From NCBI GenBank assembly GCA_034401135.1, contig JAWZSP010000006.1, positions 2,976,001-3,040,000 on the forward strand: a stretch of 64,000 nucleotides of DNA, in the 5' to 3' direction. Source of the DNA: Volutella citrinella. Taxonomy: Eukaryota; Ascomycota; Sordariomycetes; Hypocreales; Nectriaceae. Shown piece by piece: positions 21,210 to 33,275 of this stretch; the stretch's first letter is position 1, and each line of letters opens with the position of its first letter. The translations under genes and the position numbers were made by a program. The notes beneath the pieces were generated by a model. It did not search any database and was not told the origin of the DNA. It worked only from the letters and a program-made list of their open reading frames with translations.

Positions 21210-24083
21210 TTCATGATAAAGAGTCAGTATGGGCAACGTCTCAGTGTCCTGCCGTCTTCACAATGATGGACTACTATTAATCAAACTCCATGGAGAAAAC
21301 CTGATTCTGAGAGTTTCTCAACGCGATTCTTTACTCCTGTCCTAGTCATCGTCATTAGTCCATCTCCCTTGGATGATGTAGGGTACCACTTTGGAGCTCA
21401 GAGCGACGGCAGGTACTGAGGGATCTCCTTTGGATGAGTCGCTGCTTGTATCGACCAGCCCGTTTGTTCGTCCTGGATGAGCAAATTTCTACTTGTGTGT
21501 TGTAAACAGAGATGTTCCAATTCCTGCTTCTCAGGATTGCGGTGCTATAAGCGTGACGAATTCACGTGGATGAGGCCGCCAGCTCGTCAGTTAGTATTAG
21601 TGACGCTCTAGGACGCCGGACCGTCTTAGCGGCCAAATACGAAGACAGAATTATTTATAGCGCATGCTAGTCGGACAACAAAGCACCGTTTAAGGCATCA
21701 TGACATGCTTTACGATTGATGATACGTTGGAGTACTGGTTGCAAGCCTACAGCCCACGTGAGGCACCGGTTTTCGGACGATGGAGAGGGCAGACGATCAT
21801 CATGTCTGTTCACGCGGGGGAGCGAGACAAAGAATCATGTGTCCTCACAGTACTACAGTGCTGTTGCACAGGAACCAGGTGCGGCTTCATTGTAGGGCTG
21901 GCCCATCCTAGCTGTGGCTTGAGTCCTGCACACCACCGATACGACGTAATTGCTAAGTGGAGCAACTCCATGTCTGACCCAAGTACTCCGTAAGGTACCT
22001 AGGGTGCCAACACTTTTTGTTGCTTCACTGCCTGCACGGCCGGCTGCTGACGTGCTACGGCTTCGCCGGATGGGTTTGGCATTTGCGCTGCCGAAGAGGG
22101 GCTATGTCGCGACCGAGCAACCAGTGCAGCAGTTTCGTAATTCTGTGCTCCACTGGTCTCCGCAAACTTGCCGGTATGCTTTCACGCTTTCGAAAACCTG
22201 GAGCCGCCATGGTTGTTCGTTCCTCGTAGCTCGTACGTGCTGTCTTGCGGCTCGGACAGAGAATGGTTTGGGCTCAATTCCGCCCAGACTAGCGCCCCTC
22301 ACAGGCTCGTTCAGGTCCCTTGCCGCCAGGGCCAGGGTTCTGCGGGTGCCAGCTGGTGGGGAGATGGAGCCCTTTGGCTCTAGCGATCGTAATTTGTGGG
22401 TGGGCGACGGGGGGTGAGGATCAACATAAGTTGGTCGGGGGCCTCGGGGCACTCGAACGATTCCAGTTGAGCGTAATTATTTTTCTTCTCTCCTTCTCCT
22501 TCTCCTTCTCCTCGTCCTTCTTCTTCTTGTTGTCGGATGCTGTTGTTTGCACACCATGACCCGGCTGCATTGTAGTGGATGGCACCCGTCAAACCGCGTA
22601 CAATGCTTGCACAATTGCCTGGATTGTTGCTTCGTCGAGATGCGCCCACAGGTACGGCCAGCGCCGAGAACTGCTCGCAACGCCAGGCGCGACATCTGAC
22701 ATCAACTTGTGGGGCGGGGTTGCCGACTGCCAGCATGCCAAGGACTTGGGTGCAGCATCACCGTAGCGGACAGCAGCGCGCAAGGCAAAATTTGGAATAC
22801 CCATCTGGTGCGCTGTGTGTGCAAAAAATGCTCAGCGGCCGAGAAGACAATTGAACAACAACAAATGTACCGGCAACAAAGCCACTGGCCCGTTGCTCGT
22901 CGCAATTAATTACCTGGTTGACGGGTGGGGGGGTTGTGAGGTCTCAGATGCAGCCCGACGCTCAACAGCTGCTACCTTTAGGTGCCCAAGGTACCTGGCC
23001 TCGCAAGCAGCAATGTGCCACACGGGCGCCCGAGAGCTGGCACCCACTAACAATGTGGGATGGCACACCAGCAAACCGCTCCTTGCACTCGTCGTAGGGG
23101 ACCAGTCTCGTGGGAGAAGAAGTTTATTATTGCCGTCGGGTCTACTAGCCGCCCATCCAGTTAGCCCCTGTCCCTCAGCCTCTCTTGCGTGTGCCATCAG
23201 TCGTGGCTTGGTTTGGCGTCGCATGCACCAACCCTCGGCGGCAGGTGGCAGGCACACAACGCACCTGAATAGATAGGCGGCTCTTTCACACGCTCTTTCA
23301 CACGCTCTTTCACACTGTCAGTGTTCCGCGCACTTGACTTGGCATCTTCCGCCGCCCCATAACTTATTATAGGCTGTACCAAAGGTCTGCAGTGAGCGTT
23401 CTGTAGTCTCTCTGCTTCTTCAGTGACGTCCAGTCTCAGGCCGCCTGCCCGCTTGCAGGTACTGAATGACCCAGCTTGCCCAGCTCCGCCGCACTGCCTT
23501 TGGATTCGCATCATTTTCCATTTTGTGTTTCCAATACTGATCTCGTTCCCTTTCCCACGTACGCCCGCTCGCCCACTCTCTCATTTGCTGCAGCGTGTTC
23601 CTCTGCCCAGCCGTCGCTGCGCCGAGCTTCGTGCGAGAGGTCCTGATCCCTGCAGGCCGGCCCCCAGCCCAAGACTGCCTAGCCTGGTCCAGCTTATCCC
23701 ACGGTTCCCACCCCATCCCATCCCAACCGCAAGGGCCGCTCGCTCGACCGCCTCGCCCGCCGCAGCGCATAGGACTCGAAACTTGAACTCGGGTTTGTCT
23801 GCCTCTAGTCCTTGGCCATTTCGACATCGCTTTCCCTCCCCTCCTCCGCTATCACCGGCCGGCCTTTGTCAGGCACCGCACCGCGCTTCATCGCCGCCAG
23901 CTGCCCCCCCTCGCTACCCCTCAATGCGACTCGCACGTCGGCTCCGTTGCTTGCCCTCTCAGCCGTGGTGATAGTAATCGCCTCCTCATCCGGCTCTGCG
24001 ATTTCCGCGCACAACCGCCAGCACGCCCTCGTCCAGCACGAACGCCGAAGCCGCCCTTCCCGACCCCGACCCCCGACGCCGCC
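21210..24083. other. Gene-poor interval and long leader of the Rho1 GEF gene
   Basis: 2.9 kb with no convincing gene. A TATA-like TTATTTATAG near 21651 precedes a 97-codon ORF (21700-21993) that has no recognisable family. A CTTCTC-type pyrimidine microsatellite lies near 22488-22530, and C/T-rich sequence fills 23400-24080, typical of a long 5' leader of a regulatory gene. Confidence 0.5.
23281..23316 (+). repeat. Three tandem copies of a 12-bp unit
   Basis: CTCTTTCACACG is repeated three times head to tail, the last copy ending in T. It lies about 770 bp upstream of the Rho1 GEF start codon. Function unknown. Confidence 0.8.
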
Positions 24084-24170
24084 ATGTCCTTTCGCGGAGA
24101 TGACCAGCGACGATACGGTCATGTGCCGCCAGTCCAGTATCCTGTTGGTGGCCGTGGCCAGGCCCAACAA

Positions 24171-24205
<35 letters not shown>

Positions 24206-27200
24206 GCAGCCTGCTTACGAGGACAACCGCCGCGCCAGTTTCAACGGCGGCGACGATGCGGCCTACTACAACATCCCCCAAGAACGCTCGCCGGCCTTTC
24301 CCAATAACGGCTCCGCCACGCAGGGCGAAGACGAACTCTTCATGACCAGCCCGACTGCACCTCAACCTCACCCTCAGGCCCAGTCTCAGCAAGTCCGCAC
24401 ATCGTATGGCCCCCCCGGAGGCGCCCTCTCGGGGTACCAGCACCAGTTTCAAGACCCCACGCCGCCAACTCCGTCCCACGCATCCTACAACCCGCAGACA
24501 TTTGCGCAGACAAACTTCGGGCGATCCCATTCGACTGCGACGTTGCCCTATCATCATCAAACTCAGCAAGTCCCAACTCGCTATGCATCAACTGCCAGCT
24601 CATACAATCCTCCCCCACAGCCCACCTACACCCCGCCAACGTACAATCCCGCTGCTTATGCCTCCACCTCAGCAGCTCCGCAACGTCAATCAACTCATGC
24701 TGGCTATGGCAACTACAGCCATAACTACACCGCCAGCGCAGCCTCTTCGGCCGCTTCCCAGACGTCCCCCGTCTACGGTCGTCCTCCAACTAACTCGTAC
24801 GCGGCGGGCTACTCACAACCTGCGACATCTCGTCCCTACGACGAGAGTCCACCGCTCGGACACCTAACCTCATCTGCCTCGGTCCCAACATACGACCAGC
24901 AGTACAACAGGCATTCGGCTCACGGGGCGAATGGGACTGCTGTGTCGCCTTCACACTCGGGGGCCTCAGCCTCACCACTCCCTTATCCCACGGAAGCTCA
25001 GATGCCAGTTGGCCCGTACTTTTCGAGCACCAACGACCAAAACGCAGCTTACAACAGGACATCTCGCTCCGGCTCATACAACTCATCGTTAGCATCTCCC
25101 CCGATCCCAGAGCAGCCTTCCCCCGGCATTCAGCGCCACCCTACCAACGCTCCTTTGCCTAGTAGGCCAGCTGAAGCATATCCCGAAGAGCGGGCGTGGA
25201 TGCCGAGTGCTCCTGTACGACAGGACACTCTGGCTGAGGAGCGAGCTACACAGGAGAGCATCATGAACGACATCGAAGCCGAGCTGGGCGGACCAATCCA
25301 CCGCCGGCCACTACCCGAACCAGCCAACGGCCAGTACGACGAGTCTGAAATTCGCGACCTCCAGCGCTTCGACTCGGATATGACCGCAGTTCCTCCTCGA
25401 TCCTCGAATCAGACACTGGATTCCTTTGACGACGATGATGACCCAGAGGGTACTGCTGGTGTCCTCGCTATGCAGCAGGCCGAACTCGACGACCGACGAT
25501 TCAGCGGCACAACGTTCCATTCCACCTACGTACCCTCGATTGCATCAAACACTCTCCCCCCTCCCCCAGAGGAGCAGCCGCACAGCAGCGACAGCGATGT
25601 TGGTGGTGGCGGCCTGGACCTTGGTGTCATGGCTGGTGGCCATGCCGGCACCCTGACTTATGGCGCTGGTGGTCTTGGGTCACCACCAACATCCTCCGGT
25701 TACGATGCGGCTCGTCCCCTGCCCTCGCCGGGCTATGTTAACAACAACGTATACGAAAATGGTGGAAATGCCCAGGCCTTCAATGCTGAAATGGACTATG
25801 GCGGCACAGGCGGACTCCAGGCTCCCACTGCGCATCGCCTGAGCTTCGACGAGGGTGACGAAGGCGTGTCGCTCCATTCCCGCCAAAGCACTGAATCGCC
25901 ATACAAAGATGACTACCAAGACCTCTTTTACCACCCAGGGCACTCGAGCCGCCCCCTACCGGCTCTTCCACCAGCTCCGGGCTCTGACAGCAGCTCCATG
26001 CTGTCAGCACAAAATAGCATTCGCCAGTCGCAGTCACAGTCGCAGCCGCAGCCATATGCCCGAACCGACAACCCGGAATCTTTCTACGCGTCCTCGACCA
26101 CCCTCGTTTCTCAGCCTGAGAGGTCGATATCCCTCTCGGGATACACCCACAACCCCCAAGTGCCAACTCCTGTGCGTGCAAGGACAGATGCTGCAGAGGA
26201 CCGTCGCAGGTCTTCTCGTCTGCAGCATCAGCAACTTTGGGGTGGTGCAACTTACTCGGAATATGAGCCCAGTGCCACCTCGTCTATAGCTGCCTTTGAC
26301 GGCATCACATTGCCCAGCGGCAGGAAAAAGAAGTTTGTGCCTTCTAAGCTGAATGCCGCCGACTTCAGACGGTGTGCCGAGCCCTGGGCCCTCAGCCGTC
26401 TTGAGGCCTGGATTCGCGAGATGGGGGAGGGCGAAATGGATCTGAAGAGCAAGGTCGTCGAGGAAGCCCTCATCACCCTTTTCACAGCGAAGATCCCAAT
26501 GATGAACGTTGCGGATGCCGAAGTTCTCAGCACCCATGTCGTGAGCCTAATGCTCGCCCAGGGTGTGCTGATTCCTGAAGAGGAGTGGGTCAAGTTCGGC
26601 GCAGGACACATCTCTGGAGTCTTGTGGCAGTTGACTGGATCCGGCTGTTATGCTCCAAAGGTCCACGAGGAAGAGACCCCCGGGCGCTGCTACTCGTACC
26701 ACTGCACCCGCACGATCAAGAAGGTGGATTTGGACGACTTCATGCCCGAGGAGGTGAAACCTGCCGACGAATGGCATGTTTTCTACAAGCTGAAAAAGGA
26801 GGATTGGGAAACGAAGCCGAAGAAGGAGGTGGATCGCCAGAACATCCTGCACGAAATTGTGACGGGTGAGGAGAATTACATCAAACAATTGGATATTTTC
26901 CGAAGATTCTACCGGGACGATCTCCGCAGAATGAACCCGCCGATCCTCAAGCCCGACAAGAGAGACAAGTTTCTGGAAGATGTATTCGGCAGGCTCGACA
27001 CTGTTCAGGATATCAACAAGGACCACCTTCTAGCCCAGCTTAAATATCGCCAGCAAGAGCAGGGTCCTTGGATTACTGGGTTTAGTGACCTGTTCCGCGA
27101 ATGGATCCGCAAGGCCAAATCGGTCTACATTGCATACGCCAAGGCATATCCCTACGCCGTGTACCTGGTCCGAAGGGAGTCTGAGCGCAACATCCTGTTC

Positions 27201-29443
27201 AAGAAGTTTCTGGAAGAGAGGCAACGACACAAGCTAGCCTCCAAGCAGGATTGGACTCATTATCTCATCGTCCCTCTGACACGCCTCCAGCGATATATTC
27301 TCCTTCTCGAGAGCGTCGACCACAAAATGATTGCAGAGAGTGAAGAGAAGGCCACACTGGCCAAGGCGATTGAGGAGATCAAAATAGTCACTCATGAGTG
27401 TGATGCCAAGGTCGCGGAGATGAACAAGTATGTCGAGATGATGGAGTTGGATCGTATGCTCGTCTTGCGACCCGGCTTCCACGCCATCCTGAATATCGAT
27501 CAGCCTGGCCGCCACTTCTTGATTCACCAGGGCGAGCTGCAGCGCATGGGTTCCAAGGGTGTGCGATGGGTGGACACTCACGCCTTGCTGTTTGATCACT
27601 ACTTCATTCTGGCAAAATTGATCATTCCCAAGGAAGGTAGAGGCGAGAAGAAGTTTGATGTATCAAAGGAGGTACGTATTCCATTTTCCGTGACCTAACC
27701 CCCGTCATTTCGTTGCTAACTCCATCACTCGCAGCCCATCCCAATGCCTCTCCTTTTCCTGGAGAGCATGAATGATGAACCCGTTCAGAAGCAGAAGGGC
27801 ATCACCGCACCCCTGGGCCGAACAGCCGCGGCGACAGCTTCCGGAACCCAACTCAACAAAGTGAGCAGCACCGCGAGTGGCCGACCTGGCTTGGAGCATG
27901 CCGCAACAAGCTCCTCGATTGGCTCATCACACCTCTCCCCCACTGTGTCTGCCGATAGTGACGCCAGGATCCTCTACCCATTCAAGATTAAACATCTTGG
28001 CCATGAGGTGTACACGCTGTATGCTTCCTCGGCCAAGGACCGACTTGACTGGTGCAACAGCATCATGGACACCAAGACTCGTCACTCCAAGGGCCTCCAC
28101 GCCCAAAACGCCGAGCCTTTCCGGCTTCGCGTGCTGGCAGATGCTTCGTTCAACTACGATTCCGCGTCCATCTACGCAAGGTCATCAGCCGTTCCAGTCA
28201 AGGGCACACCGCTGGACCGAGCAATTCACGAGTTGGAGGGCGTGCTTGGCCCGGCCCAGGGCGTTCCTGCAGTCTGTCGCGCCCAGGTGAACTGCGCTGC
28301 TGGTTTCACTGCGTTTGGAAAGTCAGTCATTGCCATTGGCACGGACTATGGTGTCTTCATCTCCGATCCCTCGAACCCCAGAGGATGGCAAAGGGTATGA
28401 TTTGTTTTCTCTTCTTTCTTGACCCCGTCCGTAAGGCCGTTAGCTAACATACGTTGCAGACTGTGCAAGCCAACAAGGTGACCCAGATAGCGGTGCTCGA
28501 GGATTTCGCAGTGTGCTTGATCATTGCCAACAAGGAACTCATCTCGTATCCCCTGGATGTCGTTGCGCCTGTATCTGAATTCGCAGCTCCTCTCAACGAC
28601 AATCATCGACGGGCACCACACAGGCTCGCCAAGGATGTGACCTATCTAGCGACCGCCAAGATGAAGGATCGGATGTTGGTGTTCTATAAGCGCAAGGAGG
28701 GCTTGCACACCTCCTTCAAGGTTCTGGAACCAATCTACCAGAAATCGTCGGAGAAGAAATCACGACTCTTTGGCGGACGACGGCCAGCCATTGGGGCTAC
28801 CGACACTTTCCGGGACTTTGACGAGTTCTTCTTCCCAACTGAGTGCTATTCTCTCAGTTTGTTCCAGACGTACATCGCCGTGTCGACGTCCAAGGGAATC
28901 GAGATGCTCACGCTGGACAAGAAGCAGCCAGTGTCCGTTCCTGATCTGAAAGGCCCCGCCACTGCGAACATGGCAAACCGCATCTCAAACCAGAAGCCGC
29001 TTGGTATGTTTCGACTTAATGAGAACGAATTTCTCTTGGCCTATGAGGATTGTGCTGTGTATGTGGACAAGCACGGCGATGTCAGCCGCACCCTTATCAT
29101 GGAATACACGGGCAGACAGAAGAAGGCCCGTGGAGCAACCATGTATGGCCAATACCTTTTGCTATTCAACGACGACTATGTTGAGGTTAGGAACGCGGAT
29201 AACGGACGCATGCGGCAGATCATTGCTGGCCGGGATGTGCGCATGCTCGATTTTGGAGTCAAGGGGCCCACGGGCAACACGACGCTACACCCCCAAGCAC
29301 AAGCCAACGGCGGCTACCTCCAGTCCTCGAGCGGTAGCACAGGCTCCAAGGGCACGGTGAAGATTGCCATGGCCCACCCCGAGCTCCCGGGAAGACAGCT
29401 CGTCCTGGAGATGCTACTTAACGACGGCCATACGGAGCGATGA
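24084..29443 (+). CDS. ROM2: Rho1 guanine nucleotide exchange factor, DEP-DH-PH-CNH type
   Basis: Activator of the Rho1 GTPase in cell-wall integrity and polarised growth. Exons 24084-27671, 27735-28394 and 28460-29443, all phase 0, encode 1,743 residues. A long low-complexity N-terminus (1-750, rich in Q, S, P, Y, with 15 glutamines at 28-42) precedes a DEP-like domain (about 782-865), a DH/RhoGEF domain (about 916-1115, from VDRQNILHEIVTGEENYIK through the conserved helix PLTRLQRYILLLESV), a PH domain (about 1128-1302, split by a low-complexity insert at the first intron), and a CNH/citron domain (about 1374 to the end). This order is diagnostic of the fungal Rom2/Rgf group. The N-terminus probably carries regulatory phosphorylation sites. 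Start chosen at CCGCCATGTCC with good context. Confidence 0.92.
24165..24209 (+). repeat. In-frame CAG/CAA repeat (polyglutamine)
   Basis: Fifteen consecutive Gln codons, mostly CAG with CAA interruptions, at residues 28-42 of the Rho1 GEF. Such runs are length-variable between strains. Confidence 0.95.
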
Positions 29444-30228
29444 GGAGGAGGGGGTATCTAGACGAGATGACGAAGAATCATGACGGAGATGGGCTACCAT
29501 ATCACGACATACGGGAAGAAATGCCACGTTGCCATTCGGATGATGGGATTTTTGGATTACAGTAGCAAGATGGGTGAAGGTGTTGGATTTTTTTTTTCTC
29601 TTGTCATGTCGAAGCTCAAAAGGGGGGCGGTGCTTCGGACTTGTATACTTGCCCCCCGACTTGCTGCCTTTTGAGCTTTGTGTCTTTGGACACCTCCTTG
29701 CTTGCTGTGGCGGGGGCGCTGGTAAACTACGCTATGCCATGTCGAGGGATGGCAATCCTAGTGGTATTTTTGACGATGGGAGGTTGAAGGACAGCCTTGT
29801 TTTGCATGCGAGGCGTTCTGTGGGTGGAGATGGCGGGAGAAGGCCAGTTTATGGACTCATAATGAAATGCCATGAAATACCACGAAACGAGGCCTACGTT
29901 GATGTGAAAACTGCCAGTAATTCAAGCGGACCGCTACATCGGAACCAATGGGGCGTGTTGGGCCGCTTGTCTCGTGAACCAATTTGTCTTGGCTCTCAAC
30001 ATGGAGTTTCTGGACATGGAGAACAGTGTTAAGAGAAGCCCCGTGAGGGACCGAAAAACCATTAGCAGGTATATTCATGAAATAGGAAAGTTTGCGGATC
30101 TCTGCCGTCACTGTGGAACCCAAGATCGGTCAAACATCCACCGGTGCACCTTCACTGCGGTCTGTTTCGCACCGTAAGAGCAGCACCCTCTACCCAAGAG
30201 TTGTGCGAGTCAACAAAGTATCGCCTCC
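29444..30228. other. Intergenic between convergent Rho1 GEF and MPC genes
   Basis: 3' regions of two convergent genes. No gene or stable structure is recognised. Confidence 0.5.
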
Positions 30229-31105
30229 TTAAGCCTTGACAGCCTCCTTAACCTCCTCCTTGGCCTCCTCGACGACACCAGCGACGCCCTCCTTCTTGGA
30301 AGCGTTATACATGGCAATTCGGGAGATCTGGACCAGGCCGACGATACCGAGGAAGAAGTTGACAGCGGCAAGACTAGAGGTGGGAAGGATAAGTGTTAGA
30401 AATAGCTTGTGCCAATCCGGCTCGGAGGGGGGGGGCCAGAGGGATGCAAGATTCGAAGTGAGTAGACATACAGGTAGTTCTTGGGCTTGATGATGAGACA
30501 CCATCGGGTCCAGATGATGCCGGTGCAGGTCAGAGCAAAGTTCTGGGTGAAGGAGAGCTTCTCGGCGGGACGGGCGAAGTCAGAAATGCCGGCAATGACG
30601 AGAGCCCACTGCGAGGGATTAGTTAGCGTTGGATCGAGACATAGCAACGGGAGTATTCGCAATCGGCGAGTTCGGTTGGGGGAATCGAGGGCATTTTCGG
30701 ATCGGTTTGTATGTTCTTTGGGGACCATGGAGACCATGGGGAATGAAGATCAAATAGAACGACCGGGATGGCGTACCTTCATGACAGGAGCCCTACATCG
30801 TGCATGTTAGTCGCGTGCCAGTGGATGGAGGAGCATCGCGTTCGCGAGAAGAGGGGGGAAACTCACCAGAAGTGGACAGTCTTGAAGCCGACCTCGCTCT
30901 CCCACATCCTCTTGAACCACGAGGCCTGCTGCTGTTGGCCGGCGGTGCCGTCGGTGCTCTGCCATCGACGGCCGCCCTGCTGGCCGAAACGCTGGCCGAA
31001 GCCTTGCGCGCGGAACGCCTGACGGGCCTGGGCGCTGAAGGCGGCCTGGCGGAAGGCGGCCGGCCGCGAGGCACGGATGATGTTGCTGGTGGCGAAGGAG
31101 GCCAT
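30229..31105 (-). CDS. Mitochondrial pyruvate carrier subunit (MPC2/MPC3 type) with a 16-nt microexon
   Basis: Inner-membrane subunit of the pyruvate carrier feeding the TCA cycle. Exons (minus strand): 31105-30867, 30792-30777, 30608-30472 and 30373-30229; phases close to 178 residues. The N-terminal ~55 residues are basic and serine/alanine-rich with RRWQS, a mitochondrial presequence or extension. The core reads KTVHFW, APVMK, then WALVIAGISDFARPAEKLS, TGIIWTRWCLIIKPKNYL and LAAVNFFLGIVGLVQ, the conserved MPC helices with the GI-D-RP-E-S signature. APVMK and the last base of the preceding Trp are carried by a 16-nt exon, GGCTCCTGTCATGAAG. A lysine/glutamate-rich tail follows. It fits the MPC2/MPC3 branch (yeast Fmp37/Fmp43 relatives); which one is not settled. 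Confidence 0.92.
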
Positions 31106-32135
31106 GTTGTGCTGTCAGGTTTCAACGACGACGAGGTCAGCGATGCAACGAAGAGGGCCGGCCTAGGGGCGTTGAGGAACGGATGCAGATGCGAGTGCGC
31201 GGCGCAGGACGAGGAGGGAGCTGCAGTGCAGCCGAGGCAGGGGACGGGGCAACGCGCAAAACACGCAGAGAGTGAGAAATTGGGAATGCGAGGGTTGAAA
31301 AGATGGGTGGTGATGGAGATGGCGATGGCGACGGCGAGGAGGCTTGGGGACCGAAACTTACCGAAATGTTCTGGCCGTCTCGTTCTTGGGGTTGGATGTT
31401 GGGGAGGTTCGGTGCAACCTTTTTCTGGGGCCCTGGCCGTTGTGTCACTTTGCATCCCGCCCCACCAAACGCCGCCGCTGAACTCGGTACAAACCAGCCC
31501 GGAGATAATTGATGCAGGGAGCGGTACCGGAGACTCCTGCGGCTCAGGGCTCCAGCCGGGCGGCGTGCTGGTACAGGGCCGCCACCGTATTGGCACAGTG
31601 CCGAGCCAGCCAGTGCACAGCACTATGAGGCACTATAATGGCAGTGCCAATGAGGACTTTCAACAACGCCCGGCCAAGTTGGTACCTGCGTCGCGATGCC
31701 ACGGCGCCACACCCTCTTGGTTGCCACGACCAGTTTCACTGTCAATCTGTATCAGTACTGTATCCAAAGAAATTCTATGAACTACACAATTAGAGCACGG
31801 GAATATTACACTCCTACAACCCGAAACAGCTATCCGATATGGCCCAGGTCCACGAACAAGGGTGGTGCTTCGGACAACGGTCCAGCGATCCCCTATGGAT
31901 CGGGCGGGCGGGCAGGGCCGCATTATTGGCACGCCTTACCCGCCCCAAATGTAAATTGGTACATGTCTCCTTACGGGTGGGTCCCCCGGCTACATGATAC
32001 CCTGCACGTGATTCTTTTCCTTGAGGGTCCCAGCTAATCGTGTAGAAGCCATTGGCAAGCAAGCTCGACATCACTCCCAAGCCCCAAGCCCGAGGTCCGC
32101 CGTCTTGTCACTCTCTGCCAGCCTCACCCGCGACA
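31106..32135. other. Divergent upstream region of MPC and NDUFA2 genes
   Basis: About 1 kb between two divergently transcribed mitochondrial genes. Long ORFs across it (such as 30800-31780 +) run antisense to MPC exon 1 and lack domains. A CACGTG box sits at 32005-32010. Confidence 0.5.
32005..32010 (+). promoter_or_regulatory. E-box CACGTG upstream of NDUFA2
   Basis: GCACGTGA (TCACGTGC on the other strand) ends 126 bp before the NDUFA2 ATG. CACGTG is bound by Cbf1/bHLH factors in fungi. Use here is inferred from position. Confidence 0.4.
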
Positions 32136-32708
32136 ATGGCCAGCAAGTACGCCTTCACCAAGTCCCTCCGCGAGGTCCGCTTCCTCTTCTGCCAGTCCTC
32201 GGAGCAGAGCGCCGCCGTCCGGTACGTTGGATCCTCCGTCTTCCCGTCGCCCGCGCCCACCAACGACGCCCGAATGCCCTCTGCCTCCCACCTCGGGTGT
32301 TCATCCACGACGTCAACGGGGTCAATTGGCCCCGGCTGCGGGCTTCTTGTCCGTCTGGGGCGGCAATTGGGCTGCCCGGACGCCCATTGAGGCCGAATCG
32401 ATAGACTAACTTGGTCCGCGCGAATAGTTCTTTCATCTCCCGAGCCTACCCTACCATGAAGCGCAGCAACCCCAGCGTCCCCATTCTGATCCGCGAGGCT
32501 GCCGGCACCTCCCCCAAGGTGTACGCCCGATACGGTGCGTCCTGCCCCCGAGCTCTCGAGCACACATTCTCCCTCCGCACAATCCAGCTGCTGACCATGC
32601 CATTCAATGCACACAGAGCGCGGAACCGAGACATCCAAGTCCCTCGAGGGGCTCAGCGAAAAGGAGGTTGAGGATACCGTCACGGGGCTTGTCAAGCCGA
32701 CGCAATAA
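32136..32708 (+). CDS. NDUFA2: Complex I 10.5 kDa subunit (NDUFA2 / B8)
   Basis: Accessory subunit of mitochondrial NADH:ubiquinone oxidoreductase with a thioredoxin-like fold. Exons 32136-32221, 32428-32534 and 32617-32708 give 94 residues, normal length. The product reads MASKYAFTKSLREVRFLFCQ, then RSFISRAYPTMKRSNPSVPI and LIREAAGTSPKVYARYE, ending in LVKPTQ. The central IREA-G--P---ARY block is the family signature. The stop codon overlaps a CAATAAAA sequence that looks like a polyadenylation signal. It pairs divergently with the pyruvate carrier gene, both serving mitochondrial respiration. A CACGTG box lies 126 bp upstream. Confidence 0.93.
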
Positions 32709-33275
32709 AATATGCACGTACGGCGGGGTGAGGTTTATTACAGACGATAAAGACGGCAAGGGTTTCATGAAAACGACCATGTATATATCAGAGTGAGGCA
32801 AAGCCAGGACAAGAATTGTACTACCAACACCACCATCAGGCGCCCGGCCTGTCACGGAAACAGTAATCGTTGTTAAGCAGTGTCACAGTCTAAAGCCATC
32901 TGTCCCGGCCGCCAAGTTGCTTGCCCTTGGCTAATGGCCCAGGTAGCCATGCAATCCGCTGGTTTTCTGCTGGTTTCCTCACAGTTCATGGCAATTTGCT
33001 TGTTGCAGGCTAGTAGCCCTGTCCCTGTCATATACACTGAGCTCATGATACAGCAACTCTCAAATAATCCTGGTTGTGCAACCCCACCGTCGATGCCAGC
33101 CAATATCCCGTTAAGCCAACTGCGAGATGCGAAATTGCCAACTCAAAACGCACCCGATTCGGGTCCAACCAAGTCATCCAAATGCAATGGTCTTCCAAAC
33201 CGCCATGTTTCCTGGATAAACGAAGCCCGAGTCTTCACACAACTCGTCGGGTCACTTTTCCCGCCCCTTTCTCCT
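32709..33275. other. Intergenic between convergent NDUFA2 and the RRM-like gene
   Basis: 3' regions of two convergent genes. Nothing else is recognised. Confidence 0.5.

Noticed and set aside
21700..21993. 97-codon ORF behind a TATA-like sequence
   Set aside because: No recognised family, no splice or 3' support; kept only as a note on the interval.
30800..31780. 326-codon plus ORF opposite pyruvate carrier exon 1
   Set aside because: Antisense shadow continuing into promoter sequence; no domain.
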